NCBI GenBank assembly: GCA_028714875.1
Contig: JAQTLN010000007.1
Coordinates: forward strand, 38,022 to 102,021
Length of the DNA stretch: 64,000 bases
Direction of reading: 5' to 3'
Origin: Gallionellaceae bacterium
Lineage (GTDB): Bacteria; Pseudomonadota; Gammaproteobacteria; Burkholderiales; Thiobacillaceae
Position 1 is the first letter of the stretch. Every line of letters begins with the position of its first letter. Below are positions 10,125 to 18,900 of the stretch, in pieces. The notes beneath the pieces are model-generated. The model was not told the DNA's origin. It was given only the letters and a program-made list of their open reading frames with translations, and searched no databases. The translations under genes were made by a program, and so were the position numbers.

Positions 10125-10547
10125 TTACGGCGTTCGCCAGCGCAGCCCCGGATAACGACTGAATCCCCGATCTGTCGTTACCCACTCGCAACCCGCTTCA
10201 ATCGCCAATGCGGCATGGTAAGCATCGGGAATCAGGTTGCCTTTGGCGTTTGCCACCCGGCACAGCTTCAAAAAAATATCCCAATGTCGCGCTTGTGGAG
10301 ACACCACCACGCAATTGGTTTGAGAACGAATTGCCCCGACAAATGCCAGGGCATCTTCCAAATCGCTGGGAGGGTCGAAGATTTTGGGATGCGTGACAAT
10401 CCGCAAGAAACCGCTGAGCACCAACTCCGAAACGGCAAAAGAGGCATCCGAGTTGATTTGGTCTTCCAGCCATTGCCGATACATGCTGTGGTTTGGCGAG
10501 TCCTCGCGATGGGCATACACCAAGACGTTTACATCACACATCAGCAT
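10125..10547 (-). CDS. VapC-type PIN-domain toxin (second)
   Basis: A 140-residue PIN-domain protein with acidic residues in CDVNVLVYA, AVSELVLSGFLRIV, IPDAYHAALA and TTDRGF. Such proteins are Mg-dependent endoribonucleases. The start overlaps the antitoxin stop by one base (TGATG). It is not closely similar to the first VapC at 6816. Confidence 0.87.
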   Translation of the reverse strand: MLMCDVNVLVYAHREDSPNHSMYRQWLEDQINSDASFAVSELVLSGFLRIVTHPKIFDPPSDLEDALAFVGAIRSQTNCVVVSPQARHWDIFLKLCRVANAKGNLIPDAYHAALAIEAGCEWVTTDRGFSRYPGLRWRTP

Positions 10548-10786
10548 CAGCGGGTCTCCATCAAGTCCAGCAGGGCGGCGTTATCGTCCAGATCAACGCC
10601 GCGCAGCATGCCGCGCCCGTTCACTGTTTTCAGTTTGACCCGCTCCGAAGGCGGGTGTTTGGGGCGGGCCAACAGCTTTTCGCGTAACACCTCTTCCAGC
10701 AATGCGGTCAGCGTTGTGCCGCTTTCCTGTGCGTAACGGCGGGCCATTTCGTGCAGGTTGTCATCCAGTTGTATCGTCGTTCTCAT
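10547..10786 (-). CDS. Ribbon-helix-helix antitoxin of the second PIN module
   Basis: A 79-residue protein with an N-terminal RHH motif (MRTTIQLDDNLHEMARRYAQ, then SGTTLTALLEEVLRE). This differs from the AbrB-type antitoxin at 7236. The ATG at 10786 has an upstream gaggg sequence; a GTG three codons earlier is possible. It lies directly downstream of btuD on the same strand, 59 nt after it. Confidence 0.85.
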   Translation of the reverse strand: MRTTIQLDDNLHEMARRYAQESGTTLTALLEEVLREKLLARPKHPPSERVKLKTVNGRGMLRGVDLDDNAALLDLMETR

Positions 10787-10845
10787 GGTGGTCACCCTCT
10801 CAAGCATCAATATGCACATTGTAGATGCGCCGACATCAAAGCAAA

Positions 10846-11703
10846 TCATGTCGGCATCTTCGGCACAAACCAGCGCCGCTCGCCATCCCTGATCACCCGC
10901 AACGGATGGCCATAAAGGCGTGAGAGGCCGGCGGCGTCGAGTGCTGTTTCGCTGTCGCCCAATTCATGTTCGCCCGCGCCATGCAGCAACAGCGCCTGGT
11001 CGCTGTAGCGCGCGGCCAGGTTGACGTCGTGCAGCACCATGACCAGCGCGGCGCCGCCTTCACGGGCGCGGCGGCTGAACAGCTCCAGCATGGCGATCTG
11101 GTGGTTGAGGTCGAGATGTGCCAGGGGTTCGTCGAGCAGATACAGCCGGGGCGCCTGCACCAGCAGGGTGGCGAGCGCCACGCGTTGACGTTCGCCACCG
11201 GAAAGGGTGTGGATCGAACGCGCCGCCAGGTCCGCCAGACCCACCGCCGCCAAGGCTTCGCGCGCCAGAGTTTCATCCGCCTCGCTTTCCCAGTCCCAGC
11301 GCGAGAGGTGCGGGTGGCGGCCGATCAGCACGGTTTCCAGCACGCTGGCGCTGAAGGCATCGCCCTGATGTTGCGGCAACAGCCCGCGCAACCGTGCCGC
11401 GCCGCGCGGGCCAAGGGCGGCGTAGCCGTGGCCGTCCAGTTCCAGCGCGCCCGCCTCGGGCCGCGCGAGACCGGCCAGGGTATGCAGCAAAGTGGTCTTG
11501 CCGACGCCGTTGCGGCCCAGGATGGCGAGGCGCTCGCCGGGATGGAGGGCGAGGTTCAAGCCAGCCACAACCGTCTTGCCGCCGATGGAGACCGCGAGGT
11601 CGTGGGCCGTTAGCAGAGAGCTGTAGCGCCGGCTTCCAGCCGGCTCGTTCGTCTGATCAGAGTAACGAAGCCGGCTGGAAGCCGGCGCTACATTCGCGCT
11701 CAT
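10846..11703 (-). CDS. btuD: Cobalamin ABC transporter ATPase BtuD, N-terminus repeat-extended
   Basis: ATP-binding subunit that powers B12 import with the BtuC permease. Walker A is GRNGVGKTT (63-71), the signature is LSGGERQRVALA, and Walker B is LYLLDEPLAHLD, followed by the switch VLHDVN. The first roughly 30 residues come from a family A repeat (11617-11696) read in frame right after the ATG at 11703. That ATG overlaps the btuC stop (ATGA). This is the same arrangement as at cobU. The ATPase domain proper begins near residue 31 (LLTAHDLAVSIGG). The length is 285 residues, about 30 above the usual. Confidence 0.92.
   Translation of the reverse strand: MSANVAPASSRLRYSDQTNEPAGSRRYSSLLTAHDLAVSIGGKTVVAGLNLALHPGERLAILGRNGVGKTTLLHTLAGLARPEAGALELDGHGYAALGPRGAARLRGLLPQHQGDAFSASVLETVLIGRHPHLSRWDWESEADETLAREALAAVGLADLAARSIHTLSGGERQRVALATLLVQAPRLYLLDEPLAHLDLNHQIAMLELFSRRAREGGAALVMVLHDVNLAARYSDQALLLHGAGEHELGDSETALDAAGLSRLYGHPLRVIRDGERRWFVPKMPT
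11617..11696. repeat. Paired REP (family A) at the btuD start
   Basis: Inverted arms of the type tgtagcgccggcttccagcc around gttcgtctgatcag, followed by a near-exact complement. It is translated as the N-terminal extension of BtuD. Confidence 0.8.
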
Positions 11704-12692
11704 GCCTGATCCATCCGTGGCGCGCGCGCCAAAAGAAACAGAAATACCGGCACGCCGATGAGCGCGGTGAGCACGCCCACCGGCAGTTGCTGCGGGGCGA
11801 TGACGCTGCGCGCCAGAGTGTCGGCCAAGGTGAGCAGGGCGCCGCCCGCGAGCGCGGCCGCCGGCAGCAGCAGACGCTGGTCGTTGCCCAGGGCGAGGCG
11901 CACCAGATGCGGTACCACCAGGCCGATGAAACCGACGCTGCCCACCGTGGTGACGGCGGCGGCGGTGAGCAGCGAGGCGAGGAAATAGAGCAGTAGGCGC
12001 AGGCGCGCCACGTTGGCCCCCAGGGTGGCGGCCAGCAGCGGCCCGCGCGCGAGCAGATTGAGTTCGCGCGCGAAGTACAGGGCGGCGGCGAGCCCCGCAG
12101 CTAGGGTCAGCAGCGCCGGCAGCGGGTCGCCGGCCTGGGCGGCGTCGCCCATCAACCAGAACAACATGCCGCGCAGGCGGTCTTCCGGCGCCAGCGAAAG
12201 CATCAGGGCCACCGCCGCGCCGCAGCCGGCGGCGACGATGACGCCGGTGAGCAGCAAACGGGTCTGGGTCCAACTGCCGTCACCGCGCGCCAGGCCGAAC
12301 ACCAGCCACATGGCGGCCAGCGCCCCGGTAAAGGCGGCGGCTTCGAGGCCGAAATTGGCGCTCACGCCCAACATCATGGCCGCCAGCGCCCCCACCGCCG
12401 CGCCGCCGGAAATGCCCAGCACATAAGGATCGGCCAGCGGATTGCGCAGCAACACCTGCATCAACGCCCCGGCCAGGGCGAGCAGGCCACCGCACGCGAA
12501 AGCCGCCAGCGCGCGCGGCAGTCTGAGGCCGCGCACGACCTCGATCGCCATGCCTTCGCCCCGGCCGGTCAGCGCCAGCCAGACCTCGCCCGGCCGCAGC
12601 GCGACACTCCCCGCCGCCAGCGCCAGCAACAGGCTGAGTGCCGCCGCGACAGCGAGCAGGCCAAGGATGAGGAGGGCGCGGGAGCGGTTCAT
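11700..12692 (-). CDS. btuC: Cobalamin ABC transporter permease BtuC (FecCD family)
   Basis: Inner-membrane permease of 330 residues with about ten hydrophobic helices. FecCD-family marks include LRLPRALAAFACGGLLALAG, NPLADPYVLGISGGA and VGSVGFIGLVVPHLVR, then LTALIGVPVFLFLLAR at the C-terminus. These are also shared by siderophore permeases. The assignment to B12 rests on the neighbours btuB, cobO, btuD and the riboswitch upstream. Confidence 0.9.
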   Translation of the reverse strand: MNRSRALLILGLLAVAAALSLLLALAAGSVALRPGEVWLALTGRGEGMAIEVVRGLRLPRALAAFACGGLLALAGALMQVLLRNPLADPYVLGISGGAAVGALAAMMLGVSANFGLEAAAFTGALAAMWLVFGLARGDGSWTQTRLLLTGVIVAAGCGAAVALMLSLAPEDRLRGMLFWLMGDAAQAGDPLPALLTLAAGLAAALYFARELNLLARGPLLAATLGANVARLRLLLYFLASLLTAAAVTTVGSVGFIGLVVPHLVRLALGNDQRLLLPAAALAGGALLTLADTLARSVIAPQQLPVGVLTALIGVPVFLFLLARAPRMDQA

Positions 12693-12696
12693 CTAC

Positions 12697-12797
12697 GCCC
12701 CCCTTTTCCAAAGGGGGGCGGGGGGGGATTTTCGGAGGTTCCGAAGTGGGTGAGCGCGAAAAAATCCCCCCCGCCCCCCTTTGGAAAAGGGGGGTGA
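12697..12797. repeat. Paired G/C-run palindrome (family C) between btuC and cobO
   Basis: Two inverted C-run/aaag/G-run arms separated by about 35 bp, nearly the same as the copy inside hrpA. As RNA it would form a very stable stem between cobO and btuC, which might attenuate or process the transcript; that role is inference. Confidence 0.75.
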
Positions 12798-12822
12798 ACT
12801 TCACGCGTGCGCGCTGGCAGAC

Positions 12823-13422
12823 TCACAAATCCACCCCCGCCTGCGCCTTCACTCCGGCGCGATAAGCATGTTTCACGTCGGCGATGTCGCTCACCGTGTC
12901 GGCGGCATCACACAGCGCTTGCGACGCCGCGCGGCCGGTGACGACGACGTGCTGCATCAGCGGGCGCGCGGCGAGGTCGGCCAGCACGGTTTCCGAATCC
13001 AGCCAGCCGTAGCTGAGCAGATAGGTGAGTTCGTCCAGCACCACCAGGCCGATGCCGGGGTCGCGCAGCATCTGCCGCGCAACCTCCCAGCCCTGTTTCG
13101 CGGTGGCGATGTCGCGCTCCAGGTTCTGCGTGTCCCAGGTGAAGCCCTCGCCCAGGACATGCCATTCGACCCCGGCCTGTTTGCCGAGAAAGGCTTCCTC
13201 GCCGGTGTCGGAACGACTCTTGATGAACTGCGCCACGCCCACTTTCATGCCGTGGCCCAAGGCGCGCGCGACCATGCCGAAAGCGGAGGAGGACTTGCCC
13301 TTGCCGTTGCCGGTGAGCACCAGAAGCAGACCCTTCTCTTTGTCGGCGCGGGCGATGTTCGCGTCGATTACCGCCTTCTTTTTCGCCATGCGCGTGGCGT
13401 GGCGTTCGGCTTTGTCGTTCAT
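12823..13422 (-). CDS. cobO: Cob(I)yrinic acid a,c-diamide adenosyltransferase CobO/BtuR
   Basis: Transfers the adenosyl group of ATP to cob(I)alamin or cobinamide, forming the Co-C bond. The P-loop LTGNGKGKSSSAFG spans residues 37-50. Later blocks AQFIKSR, EGFTWDTQN and LVVLDELTYLLSYGW, with VTGRAA near the C-terminus, are those of the family. The length of 199 residues is usual. It lies between btuB and btuC, consistent with adenosylation of incoming corrinoid. Confidence 0.95.
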   Translation of the reverse strand: MNDKAERHATRMAKKKAVIDANIARADKEKGLLLVLTGNGKGKSSSAFGMVARALGHGMKVGVAQFIKSRSDTGEEAFLGKQAGVEWHVLGEGFTWDTQNLERDIATAKQGWEVARQMLRDPGIGLVVLDELTYLLSYGWLDSETVLADLAARPLMQHVVVTGRAASQALCDAADTVSDIADVKHAYRAGVKAQAGVDL

Positions 13423-13437
13423 GGGGTCTCCTTAATC

Positions 13438-13523
13438 GGTAGGTCGAGTCGGGCGCGGCCGTAACCCGACCATTGGCGGTGAATTGTCGGGTTACGCGAT
13501 GAAGCCGCTAACCCGACCTACGG
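13438..13523. repeat. Paired REP (family B) between btuB and cobO
   Basis: Begins gtaggtcga and ends taacccgacctac, with internal gtcgggttacgcgat. The same family flanks the RAYT transposase at 39.8 kb. Confidence 0.75.
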
Positions 13524-13526
13524 GTT

Positions 13527-15464
13527 TCAGCCTTTCCACGCCAGTGTAATGAACAGCGAGCGTCCATCACCCGGATAGAGGGCGTGCGGTGCTGTCCAGC
13601 CGTCCTCATAGCCCACGGCGGCATAGCGCCGGTCGAACAGGTTTTTTGCGGAGAAGCGGGCAAGCCAAGCTCCCCAAGTTTTTTCGAGCGCAAGGTCAGC
13701 AGTGGCATGGCCGCTTTGCCGCGAGATGGAGTTGTCATAGTCGCCCCCATAGCGGCGGCTGCCCATAGCGTTGACCGAAAGCGACGCGCGGGTGTCTGTC
13801 TGTTGCCATTCCACTGCCAGCCGCCCCTGATGGCGAGGCACCAGGGGGATGTCTTTGCCGCTATTGGCGCCCGCGATGAACCGCGCTTCGGTCCAGGCAT
13901 AGGCGGCGGCCAGTGTCCACGGCCCGCCCAGGGGCAGACGGGCATCCAGTTCCAGTCCGGTGTGGCGGGTGGCATCGAGATTTTCGTTCTGGAATGCGGT
14001 ATTGCTCCAGGCGATTTCGTCTTTCAGGCGCAGGTCATACAGAGTGGCCTGCACACGGCGGCCGGCCTGTTTCCATTCGATGCCGAGATCGGTGTGGCGG
14101 CCATGTTCGGGTTTCAGGTCGATACCCAGGCCGGTAAAAGTGGTCAGGTCGTCCACCTTGGGAAAGCGGAAGGTATAGCCCGCCTTGCCAAAGCCGCGCA
14201 GTCCAGCGCCCAGGTTCTGGCTGAAACCTACGTCCCAGGCGGATTTGCTGCGATCGTTAGCCAGTTGGCTGGCGGCACGGGTAATTGCCTGATCGACCTG
14301 CTGCCAGCGTCCGCCGAGGCTGAGGGTCAGGTCCGGGGTGGCGTCCCAGCCGGCCTGGCCGTAGAGCCCCAAGCTTTGCCGATCGAGATTGATCCGTTCA
14401 TTGGGGGTGCCAAGAGCCGCGCCGCGCAAGGAACGGTAGTCGTTGTCATACCAGTCCAGGCCGAAGGTCGCGCGCACCGCACCGTTCTGGTAGCGCAGGC
14501 GTGGCGTCAAGGACCAGGTGCGGGTCCGGCTGTCGTTGTAGCTGCTCCAGGTGGCGATCCATGACTCGGCCTTTTCTTCCTCCAGTCCCAGTTCAGCGCT
14601 GAACTCCCACGCTGGATTCAGTCGCAGCCGCAATCCCGGCCGCAGAAAGGCGCCACGGCGGTCAAAGAAACTGCCCCCGGAGGCTTCTGCGGGATTGGCT
14701 TGGCGAGGATCTGCGTTGTATTGCGCGTCAGTGAGGGCACCGGGTAACTGCGAGTCCAGGCGGGACACCCCGAATGCCAGCAGACCTTTTTCTGAGCCGA
14801 GATCAGCTTCCAGTTGACCCGAGAAATTGCCGAGTTCTGTCTGATTGTGCTGGCGATAGTTGGCGCTTTGCGCGGCATTGGCGGCCAGGCGCCAGGCAAG
14901 CCCGTTATCTTTTCCAGCCAAGGCTGCGTCACCTTCCAGTGTGCCGAAACTACCCAGACGGACGCTGGCACTGCGTTCCGGGTGGTCGGCGGGCCGGCTG
15001 ATGATGTTGATTACGGCGGTCATGGCATTGTCTCCATAAAGCACGGTACCGCTGCCACGAAGAACCTCAATTCGCTCGACTTGATTCAACGCGATGGCAT
15101 GCCAGTTATTGATGCCATTGGAATCCACGGAATTGAGCCGACGCCCGTCCAGCAAGACGGCGACATGGCTGTTGCCGGTTTCACCGAAGCCGCGTGCATC
15201 CAGCGAGGTGCTGACCGAATAAGCGCCGTACAGCGGCGAAACATGGAGGCCGGCAACCTGTTGCAGCAGTTCGGGCAGGTTGGTCGCACCGGAGTGTTCG
15301 ATGATGTTTCGGTCTATCACAGTGACGGCCTGTGGTTCGCGAACCCCGGATTGGGCAAAGCGCGTGGCGCTGACCACGATTTCATCAAGGCTGGGAATTT
15401 CCGCCGCCTGGACAGGCAGGGTGAACAGGCCGGCAATGAGTGCGGCCAGGGGGGTGCGTTGCAT
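13527..15464 (-). CDS. btuB: TonB-dependent cobalamin receptor BtuB
   Basis: Outer-membrane receptor of 645 residues for B12 uptake, energised by TonB. A signal peptide ends PVQA at residue 20 and a TonB box DEIVVSAT lies at 27-34. The plug domain shows VTVIDRNIIEHSGATNLPELL, then IEVLRGSGTVLYGDNAM. A beta-barrel of alternating aromatic strands follows. The last residues are LFITLAWKG rather than ending in Phe. The B12 assignment rests on the riboswitch upstream and on the cobO-btuCD neighbours. Confidence 0.92.
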   Translation of the reverse strand: MQRTPLAALIAGLFTLPVQAAEIPSLDEIVVSATRFAQSGVREPQAVTVIDRNIIEHSGATNLPELLQQVAGLHVSPLYGAYSVSTSLDARGFGETGNSHVAVLLDGRRLNSVDSNGINNWHAIALNQVERIEVLRGSGTVLYGDNAMTAVINIISRPADHPERSASVRLGSFGTLEGDAALAGKDNGLAWRLAANAAQSANYRQHNQTELGNFSGQLEADLGSEKGLLAFGVSRLDSQLPGALTDAQYNADPRQANPAEASGGSFFDRRGAFLRPGLRLRLNPAWEFSAELGLEEEKAESWIATWSSYNDSRTRTWSLTPRLRYQNGAVRATFGLDWYDNDYRSLRGAALGTPNERINLDRQSLGLYGQAGWDATPDLTLSLGGRWQQVDQAITRAASQLANDRSKSAWDVGFSQNLGAGLRGFGKAGYTFRFPKVDDLTTFTGLGIDLKPEHGRHTDLGIEWKQAGRRVQATLYDLRLKDEIAWSNTAFQNENLDATRHTGLELDARLPLGGPWTLAAAYAWTEARFIAGANSGKDIPLVPRHQGRLAVEWQQTDTRASLSVNAMGSRRYGGDYDNSISRQSGHATADLALEKTWGAWLARFSAKNLFDRRYAAVGYEDGWTAPHALYPGDGRSLFITLAWKG

Positions 15465-15564
15465 GGTGAATCATCCTTTTTCGTTCCCGGCGTCCCCGCC
15501 GGAAAAAGCTGAATACGCGGGCCGAAAAAGGGGGGTGGTGGGTGTCTCGGTCGAATCAACCGTT

Positions 15565-15606
15565 GCTCCCTCACCCCGGCCCTCTCCCGATGGGAGAGGG
15601 GGGAAG
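15565..15606. repeat. Hairpin repeat (family D) in the btuB leader
   Basis: Palindrome ccctctcccgatgggagagg with ccctcaccccgg-type flank. It lies between the riboswitch and btuB, so the leader RNA contains an extra stable stem. Confidence 0.6.
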
Positions 15607-15635
15607 TGCCGCCCTCCGCGGCCCGCGTGCCTGCT

Positions 15636-15818
15636 TCGGGCCGGTCTCCGGGCTCGCGCTTGAAGTTTTTCGCCTTCCCATCTTGCGACAGTGGCCGTGT
15701 GAAAAACCGTTGAGCGCTTACCGTTGCGGGGGCAGCACAGGCTTTGAAGTTGAACTTCGTACCTGTTTCCCGTTTCACTCCTTATCAGGGAGCACCAGAA
15801 GCGGGCGGCAGTGTAGTG
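15636..15818 (-). promoter_or_regulatory. Cobalamin riboswitch
   Basis: Read on the minus strand, the region contains the B12-box-type element gccactgtcgcaagatggga (around 15675-15694). Downstream is cccggagaccggcc (around 15640-15653), and upstream are paired elements near 15730-15800. This is the usual order of a cobalamin riboswitch. It ends about 170 nt before btuB and should lower expression of btuB, and probably cobO-btuC-btuD, when adenosylcobalamin is bound. Exact ends are estimates. Confidence 0.9.
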
Positions 15819-15892
15819 GAGGGGGGCAGGGGTGGCTATCCCTCCGTGGAGGTAATGCGCTTATCCGAGATTGTCCATTCACCGAAGTCGGT

Positions 15893-15967
15893 ATGTAGCG
15901 CAGGCGTCCCGCCTGCTTCGTTCTTCTGATCAGGCCCACGAAGCAGGCGGGACGCCCGCGCTACAGG
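15893..15967. repeat. Paired REP (family A) between hrpA and the riboswitch
   Basis: Inverted arms tgtagcgcaggcgtcccgcc and complement around ttcttctgatcaggc. The stretch 15819-15995 holds this repeat and, presumably, the btuB promoter; no gene is seen. Confidence 0.75.
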
Positions 15968-15995
15968 TGATCTTCCGGCTAATGGGGCTTCGGGT

Positions 15996-18900
15996 TTATC
16001 CGACGATTTCCGCCCAGCGTTTTTCCAGGCGTTTTACCGATACCGGTTCCGGTGTCTTCAGTTCTTGGGCGAATAGGGAGACGCGTAGTTCTTCCAACTG
16101 CCAGCGGAAAGCGTCAAGCAGCGGGTCATCGCGGCCCTGCGCTTTCTGGCGTTCCACGCGGTTGCGCCAGGCGGTGAGCAGCGGCGCCATTTCACGCTGC
16201 GCGGCGGAGTCGCGCGCGGGCTGGTTGGGGAGCTTGGCCAGGCGCATTTCCAGCGCCTTGAGATAGCGCGGCAGGTGGGCCAGGCGCTCGCCGGAGTGGG
16301 CGACCAGGAAGCCGGGAAAGACCAGGGCGTCGAGTTGTTCGCGCATGTCGGCGACAGGTGCTTTCCAGGCCGCGGGGGCTTTGGCCAGGGCTTGGGAAAG
16401 ACGATGCGCGGCGGCGATGGATTCCGTGGTCGTGTTGGCCAGGCGGGCGCAGGTTTCCAGCAGGCGCGGGCGGATGGCTTGCGCGGCTTCGGCGAAGGCG
16501 GCCTGGCTGCGGATGTCGGCCACCTCGCGGGTGGACAGCACGGCGGCGGCCAGTACGTCGCGCGCCAGGCCGGGACAGGAGACGCCCTTGAACAACAGGG
16601 CGTATTGCAGGCAGGCGGGTTTCAGGCGCGCGGCCATGTCGCGCTCGCCTTGTTTCATCTGCTCGGGGAAGTTCAGCCAGATCAGGCGGGCGACGCCGAG
16701 GCGGTGCGCGGCGCGGGCTTCATCGGGATGGTCGAACAGGCGCAGATTGACCTGGCCATCCTCGCATTGCAGCGCCGGGAAGGCGGCAACGATGTGACCA
16801 TCAGCCCGACTGCCGCTGTTGACCGTGGCGGTATCCGGCAGGTCGCCGAAGTCCCAATTCGTGATCCGCTCGCGCTGGAACTGGCCCGCGGAGCGAGCCA
16901 GTTCCTCGCTGGCGGCGCTGCCCAGTTGTTGCCGCAAGGTGGTGAGATCGCGCCCTTCGGCCAGGGTCTTGCCGGTTTCGTCCTGCACCCGGAAATTCAT
17001 GATCAGGTGCGGCGCGAGGACTTCCGGGCGCCAGGCATCGCGTGGGATGAGCTGGCCGGTGGATTTCGAGAGGAAGGCGGCAAGGGCGTCGGTGAGCGAC
17101 GCCCCCCTTTTCCAAAGGGGGGCGGGGGGGATTTGTTCAGGTTGGCGCGCTGTTCCTGACGAAGAAATCCCCCCCCGCCCCCCTTTGGAAAAGGGGGGAG
17201 TGTCGAGACTTTCTCCAGCGGGGAGCAGGGCCGCAGCCGCCGCTTTTGCGTACTCCGGCACCGGCACGAAGGCGCGGCGGATGGATTGCGGCAGGCTTTT
17301 GATCAGGGCGGTGATCTTTTCTTCCAGCAGGCCGGGCACCAGCCATTCGCAGCGAGCCGGGGAAATCTGGTTGAGGGCGGCGAGCGGCACGATGAGGGTG
17401 ACGCCATCGTCTTCCGTGCCGGGGTCGAATCGGTAGGTGAGCGGGTAGCGGGCGCCGTTGAGTTCGATCTGTGGCGGGAATTCCTGTTCCTGCGTGTCGT
17501 GGCCGCTGTCCAGCAGGGTGGCGCGTTCCAGGTAGAGCAGGCGCGGCTGGGCTTTCTCCGCGTCACGACGCCATTTGTCGAATGCGGCGCCGTTGTGGAT
17601 GCCTTGCGGCACGCGCGCGTCGAAAAAGGCGTACAGGCGATGTTCATCCACCACCAGGCGGGCGTTGCGGGCGCGGTGGGCGAGATCATCGATTTCTTCC
17701 AGCAGGCGGCGGTTGTGTTCGAACCAGGGCGCGCGGGTCTCGAATTCGCCCTCGACCAGGGCACCTCTTATGAACAACTCGCGCGAGAGCACCGGGTCGA
17801 TCGGGCCGTAATGCACCTTGCGACCATTCACGATCGGCAGGCCGTACAGGGTGGCGCGCATCGCTGCCGCCACATGCGCCGGTTTCTTGGCCCAGTGCGG
17901 GTCGGAATAGGACACCTTGAGCAGGTGCTGGGCGGCGTGTTCGATCCACTCCGGCTCGATTTTCGCCACCATGCGCGCATACACCCGCTTGGTTTCCACG
18001 ATCTCGGAGGCGAGCAGCCACTTCGGTTTTTTCTTCACGCCGGAGCCGGGAAATATCCAGAACTTCATTTCCCGCGCGCCGAGATAGACGCCGTCCTCGG
18101 TGAGCATGCCGAGGTTGCCGAGGAGACCGGGGAGCAGGGCTTGATGCAGCGGGGCGTAGGGGATTTCTCCTAGCGGCTCGGGGGCAGGCGAGGACGCCTG
18201 CGCTACATGAGTTCCCTGTAGCGCAGGCGTCCCGCCTGCTCGTTCTTGCCTTTCCGCGACATGCCAGCCCATTTCCTTCACCTGGGTGGTCAGTTGCGCA
18301 TAGACGTCGCGCCATTCGCGCACCCGGTTGGGGGACAGGAAGTCGGCCTTTAGCGCGTCGCGGAACTTCTTCTGCGACTTGCGGTGGTGGCTGAGTTCGT
18401 CGATATGTGCCCAGAGTTTGAGCAGGCTGATGAAATCGGAATCAGGATCAACGAAGCGACGATGTTTCTGGTCGGCGGCTTCCTGCGCTTCCAGCGGCCG
18501 CTCGCGCGGATCCTGCACCGAGAGGAAGGCGGCGATGACCAGCATCTCATGCAGGCAGCCGCGATCTTTCGCGGCGATCAGCATGCGGCCGATGCGCGGG
18601 TCCACCGGCAGATGCGCGAGCTGTTTGCCGATGCCGGTCAGTCGTCCGCGCTCGTCCAGGGCGCCGAGTTCCGCGAGCAGTTGCTGGCCGTCACGGATGC
18701 GCTTGCCTTCAGGCACGTCGAGGAAGGGGAAGACCTCGATCTCCGGCAGCCTGAGCGATTTCATGCGCAGGATGACGCCGGCCAGCGAGGAACGCAGCAG
18801 TTCCGGCGTGGTGTATTTCTGCCGGCCAAGGAAATCGGCTTCGTCGTAGAGGCGGATACAGATGCCCGCCGCCACCCGCCCGCAACGCCCCGCGCGCTGG

